This document shows, piece after piece, positions 17,859 to 26,869 of a DNA stretch of 64,000 nucleotides (position 1 is its first letter; each line of letters begins with the position of its first letter). Both the position numbers and the translations under genes were made by a program. This stretch comes from Burkholderia anthina (GTDB lineage: Bacteria > Pseudomonadota > Gammaproteobacteria > Burkholderiales > Burkholderiaceae). Below the pieces are notes generated by a model that saw only the letters and a list, made by a program, of their open reading frames with translations, had not been told where the DNA came from and made no database searches. The stretch spans positions 1-64,000 of the forward strand of contig NZ_CABVLY010000015.1 of assembly GCF_902498995.1 (NCBI RefSeq), read 5' to 3'.

Positions 17859-19025
17859 ATGAACACGATCAAACGAATCGATCCGCGCCGGCCGTTCATC
17901 ATCACGGCCGAGGGCCTGAGGCGCATCACGCTCGGCGAGGAAGGCAGCGCCGATGCGAACGCGCAATGGTCCGCGCACGGTCACGGCGCGGCGGCTGCGA
18001 AGCCGCGCCGCGCGGTGCAGGACCCGAAGCACGTGATGCTGGTGGTGGCGCACACCGAACGCGGCGCGCTCGACGATCACACGCGGCAGGCGATCGCCGC
18101 CGCCGCAGTGCTCGCCGATGCGCAGACGGAAGTCGCGCTGCTGGCATTCGGCGAACTGAAGGACGACGCCGCGGAACTCGGCGTCGACAAGCTGATCGAG
18201 CTGGCCGACTTCGACCGTCGCGCGTTTGCGCCTGAAAGCGAATTGCAAGCGTTGCTGGCGTGCGCGGCGGCGCTCGCACCGAAGCACGTGTTCGTGCCCG
18301 ACAACGCGACCGGCGACGGCGATCTCGGCCGGCGTTACGCGGCAGCCGCCGGCGCGAGCGTCGCGACCCACGTGGTCGAGATCGACGCGAAGCATGTCGG
18401 CGCGTATGCGCAGGCCGGGCGGGCGTTCGCGACGCGCGGATTGCCCGACGTGATCCTGCTCGCGCAGAACGCGGTCGAAGCGAAACTGCCGTTCGTCGGC
18501 GCGGGCGAGCGCCTGGCCGCCGACTTCATCCGCCCGGCCGGCGACGCGGCGCAGACGTACCGCGATCTCGGCCTCGAGGAAATCGATGCGGCGCAGGTCG
18601 CGCTGGAGGAAGCCGATTTCATCGTGTCGGCCGGCAACGGCGTGTCCGACATCGGCGCGTTCGAGCGGCTGGCCGGCGCGTTCGGCGCGGCGATTGGCGC
18701 GAGCCGCGTCGCGGTCGACAACGGTCATTTCACGCGGGACAAGCAGGTGGGGGCGACCGGCAAGACGGTCGAGGCGAGCGTGTACATCGCGTTCGGCATC
18801 TCCGGCGCGGTGCAGCATCTGCAGGGGATCAAGGACTGCCGCCACGTGATTGCCGTGAACCTCGACGGCAGCGCGCCGATCGCGAAGCGCGCGAACCTGA
18901 CGGTGGTGGGCGACGCGCAGGCGACCATCGCCGCGCTGATCGAACAGGTGCAGGCCGCGCGCGCGTCGCGCGGACAATCGCCGGCCGCAGTCGGTAGCCG
19001 TGAAACGGAAGGAGTCGCAGCATGA
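17859..19025 (+). CDS. Electron transfer flavoprotein, alpha subunit (dgc operon)
   Basis: This 388-residue protein carries the FAD-binding C-terminal domain of alpha-type subunits: DKQVGATGKTV, YIAFGISGAVQHLQG and VIAVNLDGSAPIAKRA (residues about 305-350). Ahead of the usual alpha domain is an N-terminal stretch of about 60 residues (NTIKRIDPRRPFIITAEGL and a low-complexity linker) found in the version linked to glycine betaine catabolism. It starts 4 nt after dgcB and overlaps the beta subunit gene by 4 nt, so the pair is translationally coupled. It probably accepts electrons from dimethylglycine or sarcosine demethylation and hands them to DgcB or a quinone oxidoreductase. Confidence 0.88.
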   Translation: MNTIKRIDPRRPFIITAEGLRRITLGEEGSADANAQWSAHGHGAAAAKPRRAVQDPKHVMLVVAHTERGALDDHTRQAIAAAAVLADAQTEVALLAFGELKDDAAELGVDKLIELADFDRRAFAPESELQALLACAAALAPKHVFVPDNATGDGDLGRRYAAAAGASVATHVVEIDAKHVGAYAQAGRAFATRGLPDVILLAQNAVEAKLPFVGAGERLAADFIRPAGDAAQTYRDLGLEEIDAAQVALEEADFIVSAGNGVSDIGAFERLAGAFGAAIGASRVAVDNGHFTRDKQVGATGKTVEASVYIAFGISGAVQHLQGIKDCRHVIAVNLDGSAPIAKRANLTVVGDAQATIAALIEQVQAARASRGQSPAAVGSRETEGVAA

Positions 19026-19807
19026 ACGCCCCCCGCCAGTTGCAACGCATCGCGGTGCTCGTGTCTGTGGGCCGGCACCCCGTCAGCGGCGCCGCGCGCT
19101 ACAGCCGCAACGACGCGGCCGCGCTCGAAGCGGGCCGCCAGCTCGCGGAGAAGCATCGCGCGCAGCTCGACGTGATCCACGCGGGCGATCCCGCGAATGA
19201 AGCGCTTGCCGAATACCTCGCGCTCGGTGCGCGGCAGGTCGAAGTGCTGGCCTGCCGCGACAGCGACGATGCCGCGCAGGCGCTCGCCGCGCGCGTCGAA
19301 GGCTATGACCTCGTGCTGACCGGCACCCGCGCCGAGGGCGCGTACGACACCGGGATGCTGCCGTATCGCGTCGCCGCGACGCTCGGCTATCCGCTCGTCG
19401 GCTCGGCCGTGGACGTGACGGTCGAAGGCGGTCGCGCGACCGTGCGGCAATTCTTGCCGAAAGGGCTGCGGCGGCGCGTCGACGCGGCGCTGCCGGCCGT
19501 CGTCGCGGTTCATCCGCTCGCCAACGCGCAGCCGCGCTATGCGTATGCGCGGCTGCGGGCCGGCGCGATCCGTCCGGCGCTCACGACGACCGGTGCGGAT
19601 GCCGACGCCGCCGCGTGGCGGGTCGGTCCGATCGAGCGTAAACCCGTAAAGCTCGTGGCTGCCGAAAAGCGCTCCGGGCATGCGCGGATGCTGTCCGCGA
19701 CGACGACCGAAAGCCGCGGCGGCAACGTCGTAAATGAAGGGAGTTCAGTCGAAAAAGCACAAGTGATCCTCGCGTATTTGCGCGAGCATCAACTCATCGA
19801 CTACTGA
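19022..19807 (+). CDS. Electron transfer flavoprotein, beta subunit (dgc operon)
   Basis: This 261-residue partner of the preceding alpha subunit keeps the beta features: an N-terminal VLVSVGRHPVSG strand, SRNDAAALEAGRQLAE, and DLVLTGTRAEGAYDTGMLPYRVA, corresponding to the AMP-binding segment. It is divergent from housekeeping EtfB in the central part, and the last 60 residues (from about 200) are specific to this branch. ATGA overlap with the alpha gene gives coupling. The next gene, gbcA, begins 54 nt downstream, with a short gap that may hold its own promoter. Confidence 0.87.
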   Translation: MNAPRQLQRIAVLVSVGRHPVSGAARYSRNDAAALEAGRQLAEKHRAQLDVIHAGDPANEALAEYLALGARQVEVLACRDSDDAAQALAARVEGYDLVLTGTRAEGAYDTGMLPYRVAATLGYPLVGSAVDVTVEGGRATVRQFLPKGLRRRVDAALPAVVAVHPLANAQPRYAYARLRAGAIRPALTTTGADADAAAWRVGPIERKPVKLVAAEKRSGHARMLSATTTESRGGNVVNEGSSVEKAQVILAYLREHQLIDY

Positions 19808-19860
19808 ATTTTGATGCCTGTCGGCAACCACACTGGGATGCAAGGAATCCGGAGCAAACG

Positions 19861-21102
19861 ATGAAAGTATCGGCAGACATTCGCGCACTGATCGAGCGAC
19901 GCAAGGAAGGTTACAGCCTCGAGGCGCCGTTCTATACGAGCGAGGAAATTTTCGCCCTCGACATGGAGGCGATTTTCCGCCAGCACTGGATCCAGGTGGC
20001 GGTCGAACCGGACATTCCCGAGCCGGGCGACTACGTGACCGTGGAACTGGGCAGCGACTCGATCCTGATCGTGCGCGACGACGACATGGAAATCCGCGCG
20101 TTCCACAACGTGTGTCGCCACCGCGGCGCGCGTCTGTGCAACGAGGACAAAGGCTCGGTCGGCAACATCGTGTGCCCGTACCACAGCTGGACCTACAACC
20201 TGACGGGCCAGCTGATGTTCGCCGAGCACATGGGCGAGAAGTTCGACCGCTGCAAGCACAGCCTGAAGTCGGTGCACGTGCAGAATCTGGCGGGCCTGAT
20301 CTTCGTGTGCCTCGCCGACGAGCCGCCCGTCGACTTCGCGCAGTTGCGCGCCGAGATGGAGCCGTACCTGCTGCCGCACGATCTGCCGAATACGAAGATC
20401 GCCGCACAGATCGACATCATCGAGGAAGGCAACTGGAAGCTCACGATGGAGAACAACCGCGAGTGCTATCACTGCGTCGCGAACCATCCGGAGCTGACGA
20501 TCTCGCTGTACGAATACGGCTTCGGCTACCAGCGCTCCGACGCGAACGCCGAAGGCATGGACGCATTCGCGGAAACCTGCGTGCGTCGCGGCCAGGAGTG
20601 GGCCGAGATGGGCCTGCCGTCCGCCGAAATCGAAAAGCTGCTCGACGTGACGGGTTTCCGCACGCAGCGCCTGCCGCTCGACCGCCACGGCGAATCGCAG
20701 ACGCTCGACGCGAAGGTCGCGTCGAAGAAGCTGCTCGGCCGGTTCGACCAGGCCGACCTCGGCGGCCTGTCGTTCTGGACGCAGCCGAACTCGTGGCACC
20801 ACTTCATGAGCGATCACATCGTGACGTTCTCGGTGATTCCGCTGTCGGCCGGCAAGACGCTCGTGCGCACCAAGTGGCTCGTGCACAAGGACGCCAAGGA
20901 AGGCATCGACTACGACGTGAAGAACCTCACGGCCGTGTGGAATGCGACCAACGACCAGGATCGCGCGCTCGTCGAATTCTCGCAGCGCGGCGCGACCAGC
21001 AGCGCGTACGAGCCGGGCCCGTACTCGCCGTTCACGGAAGGTCTCGTCGAAAAATTTTCGGCCTGGTATATCGGCCGGCTCGCCGAAAAAACCGGCGCGT
21101 AG
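19861..21102 (+). CDS. gbcA: Glycine betaine monooxygenase, Rieske oxygenase subunit GbcA
   Basis: This enzyme converts glycine betaine, O2 and reductant to dimethylglycine and formaldehyde. In the 413 residues, the Rieske cluster ligands are visible as C85-x-H87 (CRHRGARLC) and C105-x2-H108 (CPYHSW). The mononuclear iron ligands are H204 and H209 (NRECYHCVANH), with D367 (NDQD) the likely carboxylate. It is followed 30 nt later by its reductase gbcB, the arrangement of the characterised Pseudomonas system. The ATG has GGAGCAAACG just upstream. Expected inducer is GbdR with betaine or dimethylglycine. Stachydrine demethylase is a close relative, but the operon context favours betaine. Confidence 0.93.
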   Translation: MKVSADIRALIERRKEGYSLEAPFYTSEEIFALDMEAIFRQHWIQVAVEPDIPEPGDYVTVELGSDSILIVRDDDMEIRAFHNVCRHRGARLCNEDKGSVGNIVCPYHSWTYNLTGQLMFAEHMGEKFDRCKHSLKSVHVQNLAGLIFVCLADEPPVDFAQLRAEMEPYLLPHDLPNTKIAAQIDIIEEGNWKLTMENNRECYHCVANHPELTISLYEYGFGYQRSDANAEGMDAFAETCVRRGQEWAEMGLPSAEIEKLLDVTGFRTQRLPLDRHGESQTLDAKVASKKLLGRFDQADLGGLSFWTQPNSWHHFMSDHIVTFSVIPLSAGKTLVRTKWLVHKDAKEGIDYDVKNLTAVWNATNDQDRALVEFSQRGATSSAYEPGPYSPFTEGLVEKFSAWYIGRLAEKTGA

Positions 21103-21131
21103 TCGTCAGCAGATAGCAAGCGGAGTTACAC

Positions 21132-22280
21132 ATGATGCGAGATGCGGCCAATTTCGAGCCGGCGGACAGCCGGGTCACGCACCCGGCTTTCTGGAGTGCC
21201 CTTCCCGAGCGCTGGACGAGCGACGTCGAGGAAACGCTGGTGTGCTGCCACGTACGGCAGGAAACCCACGACGTGAAGAGTTTCTTCTTCCGTTCGCCGC
21301 AAGGCCGTGCGTTCTCGTTCGAGCCCGGGCAGTTCATCACGCTCGAGCTCGACATCGAAGGCGAGACGATCAACCGGTGCTACACGATCTCGTCGTCGCC
21401 GGCGCGGCCGCACACGATCTCGATCACGGTCAAGCGCGTGCCGGGCGGCAAGGTGTCGAACTGGCTGCACGACAACCTGCAGCCGGGCGCATCGGTGCGC
21501 GTGCTCGGCCCGGCCGGCGAATTCACGTGCGCACGGCATCCGGCGCGCAAATACCTGTTCCTGTCGGCAGGCTCGGGCGTCACGCCGCTGATGTCGATGA
21601 GCCGCGCGCACCATGATCTCGCGGAGGATCGCGACATCCTGTTCGTGCACAGCGCGCGCACGCCGGACGACATCATCTTCGCGCGCGAACTCGACCTGAT
21701 CGCCTCGAACCAGACGAACTTCCGCACGTCGTTCGTCGTCGAGCGCGTCGGTGCGCGCACCAACTGGCCGGGCGTCACGGGCTTCCTGACGCTGCCGCTG
21801 CTCAAGCTGATCGCACCGGACTTCATGGAGCGCGAGATCTTCACCTGCGGCCCCGCGCCGTACATGAAGGCCGTGCGCGACCTGCTCGACGAGGCCGGCT
21901 TCGATCGCAAGCAGTATCACGAGGAAAGCTTCTCGTTCGAAACGCTCGCGCAGACCGCGAGCGACGAAGTGCTCGCCGAACTCGTGCCGGCCGCCGACGG
22001 CGCCGACGCCGCGACCAAGCAGTTCACGGTCAGCTTCGCGAAGAGCCATCGCGAGATCTCGTGCGGCGCCGGGCAGCACGTGCTCGACGCGGCGCGCCAG
22101 TCGGGCGTGCGGCTTCCCGCTTCGTGCACGCAGGGCATGTGCGGCACCTGCAAGGTGAAGCTCGTGTCCGGGCAAGTCGAGATGAAGCACAACGGCGGCA
22201 TCCGTCAGCGCGAGATCGACCAGGGGATGGTGCTGCTGTGCTGCAGCAAGCCGCTGTCGGATCTCGTGGTCGACAAGTAA
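21132..22280 (+). CDS. gbcB: Glycine betaine monooxygenase reductase subunit GbcB
   Basis: This 382-residue NAD(P)H:ferredoxin-type reductase supplies electrons to GbcA. An FAD-binding domain (RCYTISSSPARP at about residues 84-95) is followed by the NAD(P) domain (LSAGSGVTPLMSM and FTCGPAPYMKAV). A plant-type 2Fe-2S domain ends the protein (SCTQGMCGTCKVKL with the fourth Cys in LLCCS). The order flavin, NAD, ferredoxin is that of hybrid-cluster or vanillate-demethylase-like reductases. It is preceded by GGAG and lies downstream of gbcA. Nothing unusual is seen. Confidence 0.93.
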   Translation: MMRDAANFEPADSRVTHPAFWSALPERWTSDVEETLVCCHVRQETHDVKSFFFRSPQGRAFSFEPGQFITLELDIEGETINRCYTISSSPARPHTISITVKRVPGGKVSNWLHDNLQPGASVRVLGPAGEFTCARHPARKYLFLSAGSGVTPLMSMSRAHHDLAEDRDILFVHSARTPDDIIFARELDLIASNQTNFRTSFVVERVGARTNWPGVTGFLTLPLLKLIAPDFMEREIFTCGPAPYMKAVRDLLDEAGFDRKQYHEESFSFETLAQTASDEVLAELVPAADGADAATKQFTVSFAKSHREISCGAGQHVLDAARQSGVRLPASCTQGMCGTCKVKLVSGQVEMKHNGGIRQREIDQGMVLLCCSKPLSDLVVDK

Positions 22281-22417
22281 AAAACAGACGCGCCATCGGT
22301 CGGCCCGGAGGCGTCGCCTCCGGACAAGCATCCGTCGCAAACCGGCCGGATCGCCGAATTGTGGTTGAAGAACCTAGAGAGACAACGCGCGATGGGCGCA
22401 TATCAAGGAGATCGACC

Positions 22418-23281
22418 ATGAAGCTGTTCGGAAAACTGTTGTGGACCGGCGCACTGTCGGCAATGGTGGCATTGAGCGCATCGGCGCTCGCCGACACGAA
22501 ACCGACGCTGAAGATCGGCTACGTCGAAGGCTGGGACGACAGCGTCGCCACGTCGAACGTCGCGGCCCGCGTGATTGAGAAGAAGCTCGGCTACCAGGTC
22601 CAGCTCGTGCCGGTCGCTGCCGGGATCATGTGGCAGGGTGTGGCACGCGGCGACCTCGACGCGACGCTGTCCGCATGGCTGCCCGTCACGCACGGCTCGT
22701 ACTGGGGCGAATACAAGACGAAGGTCGTCGATCTCGGCGCGAACTTCCCCGACGCGAAGATCGGCCTGATCGTTCCCGATTACGTGAAGGCGAAGAGCAT
22801 CGACGATCTGAACGCGGAGAAGAGCGACTTCGGTGGCCGCATCGTCGGCATCGATGCGGGCGCGGGCGTGATGCGCAAGACGGACGATGCGATCAAGAGC
22901 TACGGCCTGAGCTACACGCTGATGCCGAGCTCGGGCGGCGCGATGACGGCCGAGCTGGCGCGCTCCGTCGGCGCGAACAAGCCGGTGATCGTGACCGGCT
23001 GGGCGCCGCACTGGATGTTCGCGAAGTGGAAACTGCGCTTCCTCGAGGATCCGAAGAAGGTGTTCGGCGGCGCGGAGCACGTCGACAGCGTCGTGAATCC
23101 GCAGCTCGAAACGAAGGCCAAGCCGGTCGTCGCGTTCCTGAAGAAATTCCAGTGGAAGCCGGGTGAAATCGATAGCGTGATGCTCGCGATCCAGAACGGT
23201 TCGAAGCCGGAAGCGGCCGCCGATGCATGGATTGCAGCGCATGCGGACCGCGTGAATTCGTGGACTGAAGGCGCGCAGTAA
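22418..23281 (+). CDS. Glycine betaine-type ABC substrate-binding protein (orphan)
   Basis: This 287-residue periplasmic protein belongs to the OpuAC/ProX group. It has a clear signal peptide (LLWTGALSAMVALSASALADT, cleavage near residue 24) and then TLKIGYVEGWDDSVATSNVAA. Aromatic residues that form the quaternary-ammonium cage in this family are visible (W-rich: YVEGWDD, SAWLPVTHGSYWGEY, TGWAPHWMF). No ATPase or permease gene is adjacent, so it probably serves a core transporter encoded elsewhere, as described for the Cbc system of Pseudomonas (a BetX-like role). AAGGAG precedes the ATG. It lies 137 nt after gbcB, probably in the GbdR regulon. Confidence 0.87.
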   Translation: MKLFGKLLWTGALSAMVALSASALADTKPTLKIGYVEGWDDSVATSNVAARVIEKKLGYQVQLVPVAAGIMWQGVARGDLDATLSAWLPVTHGSYWGEYKTKVVDLGANFPDAKIGLIVPDYVKAKSIDDLNAEKSDFGGRIVGIDAGAGVMRKTDDAIKSYGLSYTLMPSSGGAMTAELARSVGANKPVIVTGWAPHWMFAKWKLRFLEDPKKVFGGAEHVDSVVNPQLETKAKPVVAFLKKFQWKPGEIDSVMLAIQNGSKPEAAADAWIAAHADRVNSWTEGAQ

Positions 23282-23459
23282 GTCCGCGGCGATTCGCCAC
23301 ACACAACATCATAACAACACGCCGGGAATGTCATGCAGGAATCCGAAATAATAGTGATTCGATGCGGCCATATCCCGGTTTTCTTTTACTGATTCTGCAA
23401 AAAAGCGCGTAAGTTGTTACACTACGCCCCTTGTGCGGAGTCATCACAGGAGGAATTGG

Positions 23460-25115
23460 ATGAGTCAGGCAGGACTGCGTGCGAACCGCACCAGTGATGT
23501 TGGAACTACCATCTCACATGATTCGACGGGCCACACGCTGCATCGTGGCCTGACTTGGAAGGATGCATTTTGGGTGACGAGCGGCGTGCCGGCTGGCGTG
23601 CTGTTCACGATCGGCGGCGTATGTGCGACGATCGGCCAGCCTGCGTGGGCGATCTGGATCGCCGCGATCACGATGGGGCTGATCCAGAGCGCGACTTATG
23701 CGGAAATATCGGGGCTATTTCCCCATAAATCGGGCGGCGCGTCGGTGTATGGCGCGATCGGCTGGGTCCGTTACAGCAAGCTGATTGCCCCGGTTTCCGT
23801 GTGGTGCAACTGGCTCGCGTGGTCGCCGATGCTCGCGCTCGGTTGCGGCCTTGCCGCGAGCTATGCGCTCACGAGTCTCTTTCCCGCCAATGCGGCGGTG
23901 CTGCACTGGCAACTCAAGATCGCGGATCTCGGTTTCATCAAGCCGGGTCTGTCGCTGCGAATCAACGCGACGTTCATCATCGCGACGATTCTGCTTCTCA
24001 TCACGTTCAAGCTTCAGCATAGCGGTGCGTCGAAGGCTGCGCGTACGCAGCGCATTCTCGGCATTGCATCGCTCACGCCGTTGCTGATCGTCGGCATCGT
24101 TCCGTTCATCACCGGCGACGTGCCGATGTCGAACCTGCTCCCGCTGCTGCCGCTCGGTCACGACGCGCACGGCAATCTCACGACCGCGACGTTCGGCTCG
24201 TGGAACGGGCAGGGCGTCACGATGGCGCTCGGCGCGATGTTCATGGCCGGCTGGGCGTCGTACGGCTTCGAGACGGCCGTCTGCTACACGCGCGAATTCC
24301 GCGATCCGCGCCGCGACACCGCGAAGGCGATCTTCTGGTCGGGCGCGCTGTGTCTCGTCGTGATGACGCTCGTGCCGATGGCGTTCCAGGGCGCGCTCGG
24401 CACGCAGGCGATGCTCGATCCGGCGATCGGCGACGGCACCGGTGTCGCGGCCGCGATGGCGAAGATCGTCGGCGGCGGCGCGTGGGTCGCGAATGCGGTC
24501 GTCGTGATGCTGATGCTGTCGATCCTGCTGATCGTGATGACGTCGATGATGGGCTCGTCGCGCACGCTGTACCAGGCATCGGTCGACGGCTGGCTGCCGA
24601 AGTACCTGTCGCACGTGAACGAGCACGGCTCGCCCACGCGTGCGATGTGGACCGATCTCGGCTTCAATCTCGTGTTGCTGATGATGTCGGACTACATGAC
24701 GGTGCTGTCGATCTCGAACGTCTGCTACATGTTGTTCGTATTCCTGAACCTTCAGTCCGGCTGGATCCACCGGATGGATCGCGGCAACTGGGATCGGCCG
24801 TTCCGCTGCCCGACGTGGCTGCTCGTCGCGGGCTCGATCTGCGGCTATGCGAACCTCGTCTACGTCGGCGCGGGTGCGAACCTGCAGGGCGAAGGCACGC
24901 TGCGCAACGGGCTGATCGCGATGCTGCTGATCGTGCCGGTGTTCCTGTTCCGCCACTACTGGCAGGATCGCGGCCGTTTCCCCGCGCAGATGCAGCGCGA
25001 CATGGAACTCGAAGTGCCGAAGCGCGCGATGTGGCTGAACCTGATGCCGTACGTGGCGCTGATCGGCGCGGGGCTCACGATCTGGTTGTCGCATTACCTG
25101 GCGTGGGTGAAGTGA
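23460..25115 (+). CDS. APC-superfamily amino acid/amine permease
   Basis: This is a 551-residue inner-membrane permease with about 12-13 helices. The first helices (TWKDAFWVTSGVPAGVLFTIGG) and the FPHKSGGASVYGAIGWVRY segment match amino-acid/polyamine antiporter-like APC proteins. A strong AGGAGG site lies 7 nt before the ATG at 23460. The 178-nt upstream region is AT-rich for this genome (33-40 percent G/C in places) and may hold its own promoter. Lying between the betaine-binding protein and purU, its substrate may be a betaine-pathway compound such as betaine, dimethylglycine or glycine; the sequence alone does not say. Confidence 0.83.
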   Translation: MSQAGLRANRTSDVGTTISHDSTGHTLHRGLTWKDAFWVTSGVPAGVLFTIGGVCATIGQPAWAIWIAAITMGLIQSATYAEISGLFPHKSGGASVYGAIGWVRYSKLIAPVSVWCNWLAWSPMLALGCGLAASYALTSLFPANAAVLHWQLKIADLGFIKPGLSLRINATFIIATILLLITFKLQHSGASKAARTQRILGIASLTPLLIVGIVPFITGDVPMSNLLPLLPLGHDAHGNLTTATFGSWNGQGVTMALGAMFMAGWASYGFETAVCYTREFRDPRRDTAKAIFWSGALCLVVMTLVPMAFQGALGTQAMLDPAIGDGTGVAAAMAKIVGGGAWVANAVVVMLMLSILLIVMTSMMGSSRTLYQASVDGWLPKYLSHVNEHGSPTRAMWTDLGFNLVLLMMSDYMTVLSISNVCYMLFVFLNLQSGWIHRMDRGNWDRPFRCPTWLLVAGSICGYANLVYVGAGANLQGEGTLRNGLIAMLLIVPVFLFRHYWQDRGRFPAQMQRDMELEVPKRAMWLNLMPYVALIGAGLTIWLSHYLAWVK

Positions 25116-25445
25116 GCACATAGCCGTTGCTCGTCGCGTGAGGACCCCGGAAACCGCACACGGGGTCGTTGCGCGGCGCGGCACTTCGGGTAAAGGCGAT
25201 GCCGCCCTGGCATGCCGCCGCTGTTCCGGCGCCGTTGTCCTCGGCGCCATTTTCTTTTTGTCTCGCCGGTTTTCCCGGCATTGGCGCCCGGGCGGGCTCA
25301 CCGGCGTCGAGAATTCGAAGACGGGCGAGTGGATCAGCAGCGGTGTCCGTGAGGTCGTGACGGAGGGCGGCAAGCCGGCGCCACCCGGATCGGTATGCTT
25401 CGAGAGGAACGCGGGCGGGAGCCGGACTCCCGTCAGGAGATGTTA
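25116..25445. other. Intergenic region between the APC permease and the small CxxC gene
   Basis: The region holds a hairpin (GACCCCG / CGGGGTC near 25143-25167), the terminator at 25228-25260, and the promoter/leader of the small CxxC gene with a ribosome-binding site at 25435-25440. I see no other gene. Confidence 0.55.
25228..25260 (+). terminator. Terminator candidate after the APC permease
   Basis: GGCGCC at 25228-25233 pairs with GGCGCC at 25243-25248 (9-nt loop), followed by the T-rich ATTTTCTTTTTG. The stem is short but very GC-rich. Confidence 0.55.
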
Positions 25446-25652
25446 ATGTCGTGCCCCGAATGCCTGAAGTTTCCCGTGCCTACGTCGAACTATGCGGAGG
25501 TCGCGGTGAACGAAACCATGCAGTCCGAACTTCATCGATGCCGTACCTGTGGCCAGTTGATCAAGACGATTGCGCTCGATCACGGGGTGTACTACCTGTC
25601 GCCCGAAGACGCGCGCGAGCAGTTTCCCGGATTCGATCCGTCGAAATACTGA
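25446..25652 (+). CDS. Small CxxC/CxxC protein, unknown function
   Basis: This 68-residue protein has a putative zinc ribbon: CPEC at residues 3-6 and CRTC near residue 33, spaced about 26 residues, followed by GQLIKTIALDHGVYYLSPEDAREQF. AGGAGA lies 5 nt before this ATG; an ATG six bases earlier is also possible. Third codon positions are G/C-rich as in neighbouring genes, and the ending is compact, so I regard it as a real gene. I do not recognise a named family. It stands alone between the APC permease and the convergent purU. Confidence 0.65.
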   Translation: MSCPECLKFPVPTSNYAEVAVNETMQSELHRCRTCGQLIKTIALDHGVYYLSPEDAREQFPGFDPSKY

Positions 25653-25776
25653 CGCGTGTCCGTGTTTGACGGGCCGGGGCGCGACACGCGCGAACCCGTG
25701 CCCGGCAAGCGGCTGGATCTCTTTGCCACGCGTGGCGGAGCGTCTCGGCCGAGATCCCTCCGCCGGCGCCTCCCGC

Positions 25777-26664
25777 TTACGGAAACACCACCGTCCGGTC
25801 GCCGTTCAAAAACACCCGCCGCTCGATGAACGCCTTCACTGCCCGCGCGAGCGTGATGGATTCGACGTCACGCCCCACCGCGAGCAGTTGCTCCGGCCGC
25901 AGCGCGTGATCGACACGCTCGACCACCTGCTCGATGATCGGGCCTTCGTCGAGATCGTCGGTCACGAAGTGCGCGGTCGCGCCGATCAGCTTCACGCCGC
26001 GCGCATGCGCCTGGTGATACGGTTTCGCGCCCTTGAAGCCGGGCAGGAACGAGTGATGGATGTTGATCGCGCGGTTCGCGAGCTTCGCGCTCGTTTCCTG
26101 CGACAGCACCTGCATGTAGCGCGCGAGGATCACGAGTTCGGCGCCGCTCGACGCGAAGAAGTCGAGCCACTGCGCTTCCTGCTGCGCCTTGGTGTCGGCC
26201 GTGATCGGAAAGTGCCGGAACGGCAGCCCGTGCTGCGCGGCGAGCGGTTCGAAGTCCGGATGGTTCGACACGATGCCGACGATGTCCATCTTCAGCTCGC
26301 CCATCCGCCAGCGGAACAGCAGGTCCGCGAGGCAGTGCTCGAGCTTCGACACCATGATCAGCACCTTGGGGCGCGCGTTCACGTCGTGGATCGCCCACTG
26401 TGCATCGCCTTCGGCGTCGCCGCCGAGCGCGGCCGCGATCGGCCCGAACTCCTGGCGCAGCGCATCGATCTGCAGCGTCTCATCCGTCGGATGAAACACG
26501 CAGCGCACGAAGAAGTGATTGCTGAGATCGTCGTCGAACACGTTCAGCGCATCGACATAGCAGCGATGGCGCTCGAGAAAGCCGACGACGGCGGCGACCT
26601 GGCCGGCCGCGCTCGGGCACGACAGCGTCAGGACGAATTGATCGGGGCGTGAGTCGGCAGTCAT
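25777..26664 (-). CDS. purU: Formyltetrahydrofolate deformylase
   Basis: This enzyme hydrolyses 10-formyl-tetrahydrofolate to formate and tetrahydrofolate. In 295 residues it has an N-terminal ACT domain (FVLTLSCPSAAGQVAAVVGFLERH, about 9-90) and a C-terminal formyltransferase-like domain (KVLIMVSKLEHCLADLLFRW; the hallmark NIHHSFLPGFKGAKPYHQA with catalytic His; TAHFVTDDLDEGPII). GAGGA precedes the ATG. Its location beside betaine catabolism, which loads C1 units onto folate through sarcosine oxidase, suggests it helps recycle free tetrahydrofolate. Pseudomonads also link purU to sarcosine oxidase genes. Confidence 0.94.
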   Translation of the reverse strand: MTADSRPDQFVLTLSCPSAAGQVAAVVGFLERHRCYVDALNVFDDDLSNHFFVRCVFHPTDETLQIDALRQEFGPIAAALGGDAEGDAQWAIHDVNARPKVLIMVSKLEHCLADLLFRWRMGELKMDIVGIVSNHPDFEPLAAQHGLPFRHFPITADTKAQQEAQWLDFFASSGAELVILARYMQVLSQETSAKLANRAINIHHSFLPGFKGAKPYHQAHARGVKLIGATAHFVTDDLDEGPIIEQVVERVDHALRPEQLLAVGRDVESITLARAVKAFIERRVFLNGDRTVVFP

Positions 26665-26869
26665 GAGAATCCTCGGGTGTCATGGGGCGCGAACCCGCGC
26701 GGCGGCGCACCGGGGCGCCGCGCGACGCGGGTAGCGGGAGACTCAAGTAAATCAGGACGATTTTTGCGCGGATAGAACCAACGCGCCGTGTGGCTGGTAT
26801 CGGTACGCCAGCACGGACGGACGGCGCGCAGCCGGTCATGCGGCGGTTTTCAGGCCGCCGGGCGGCCCG

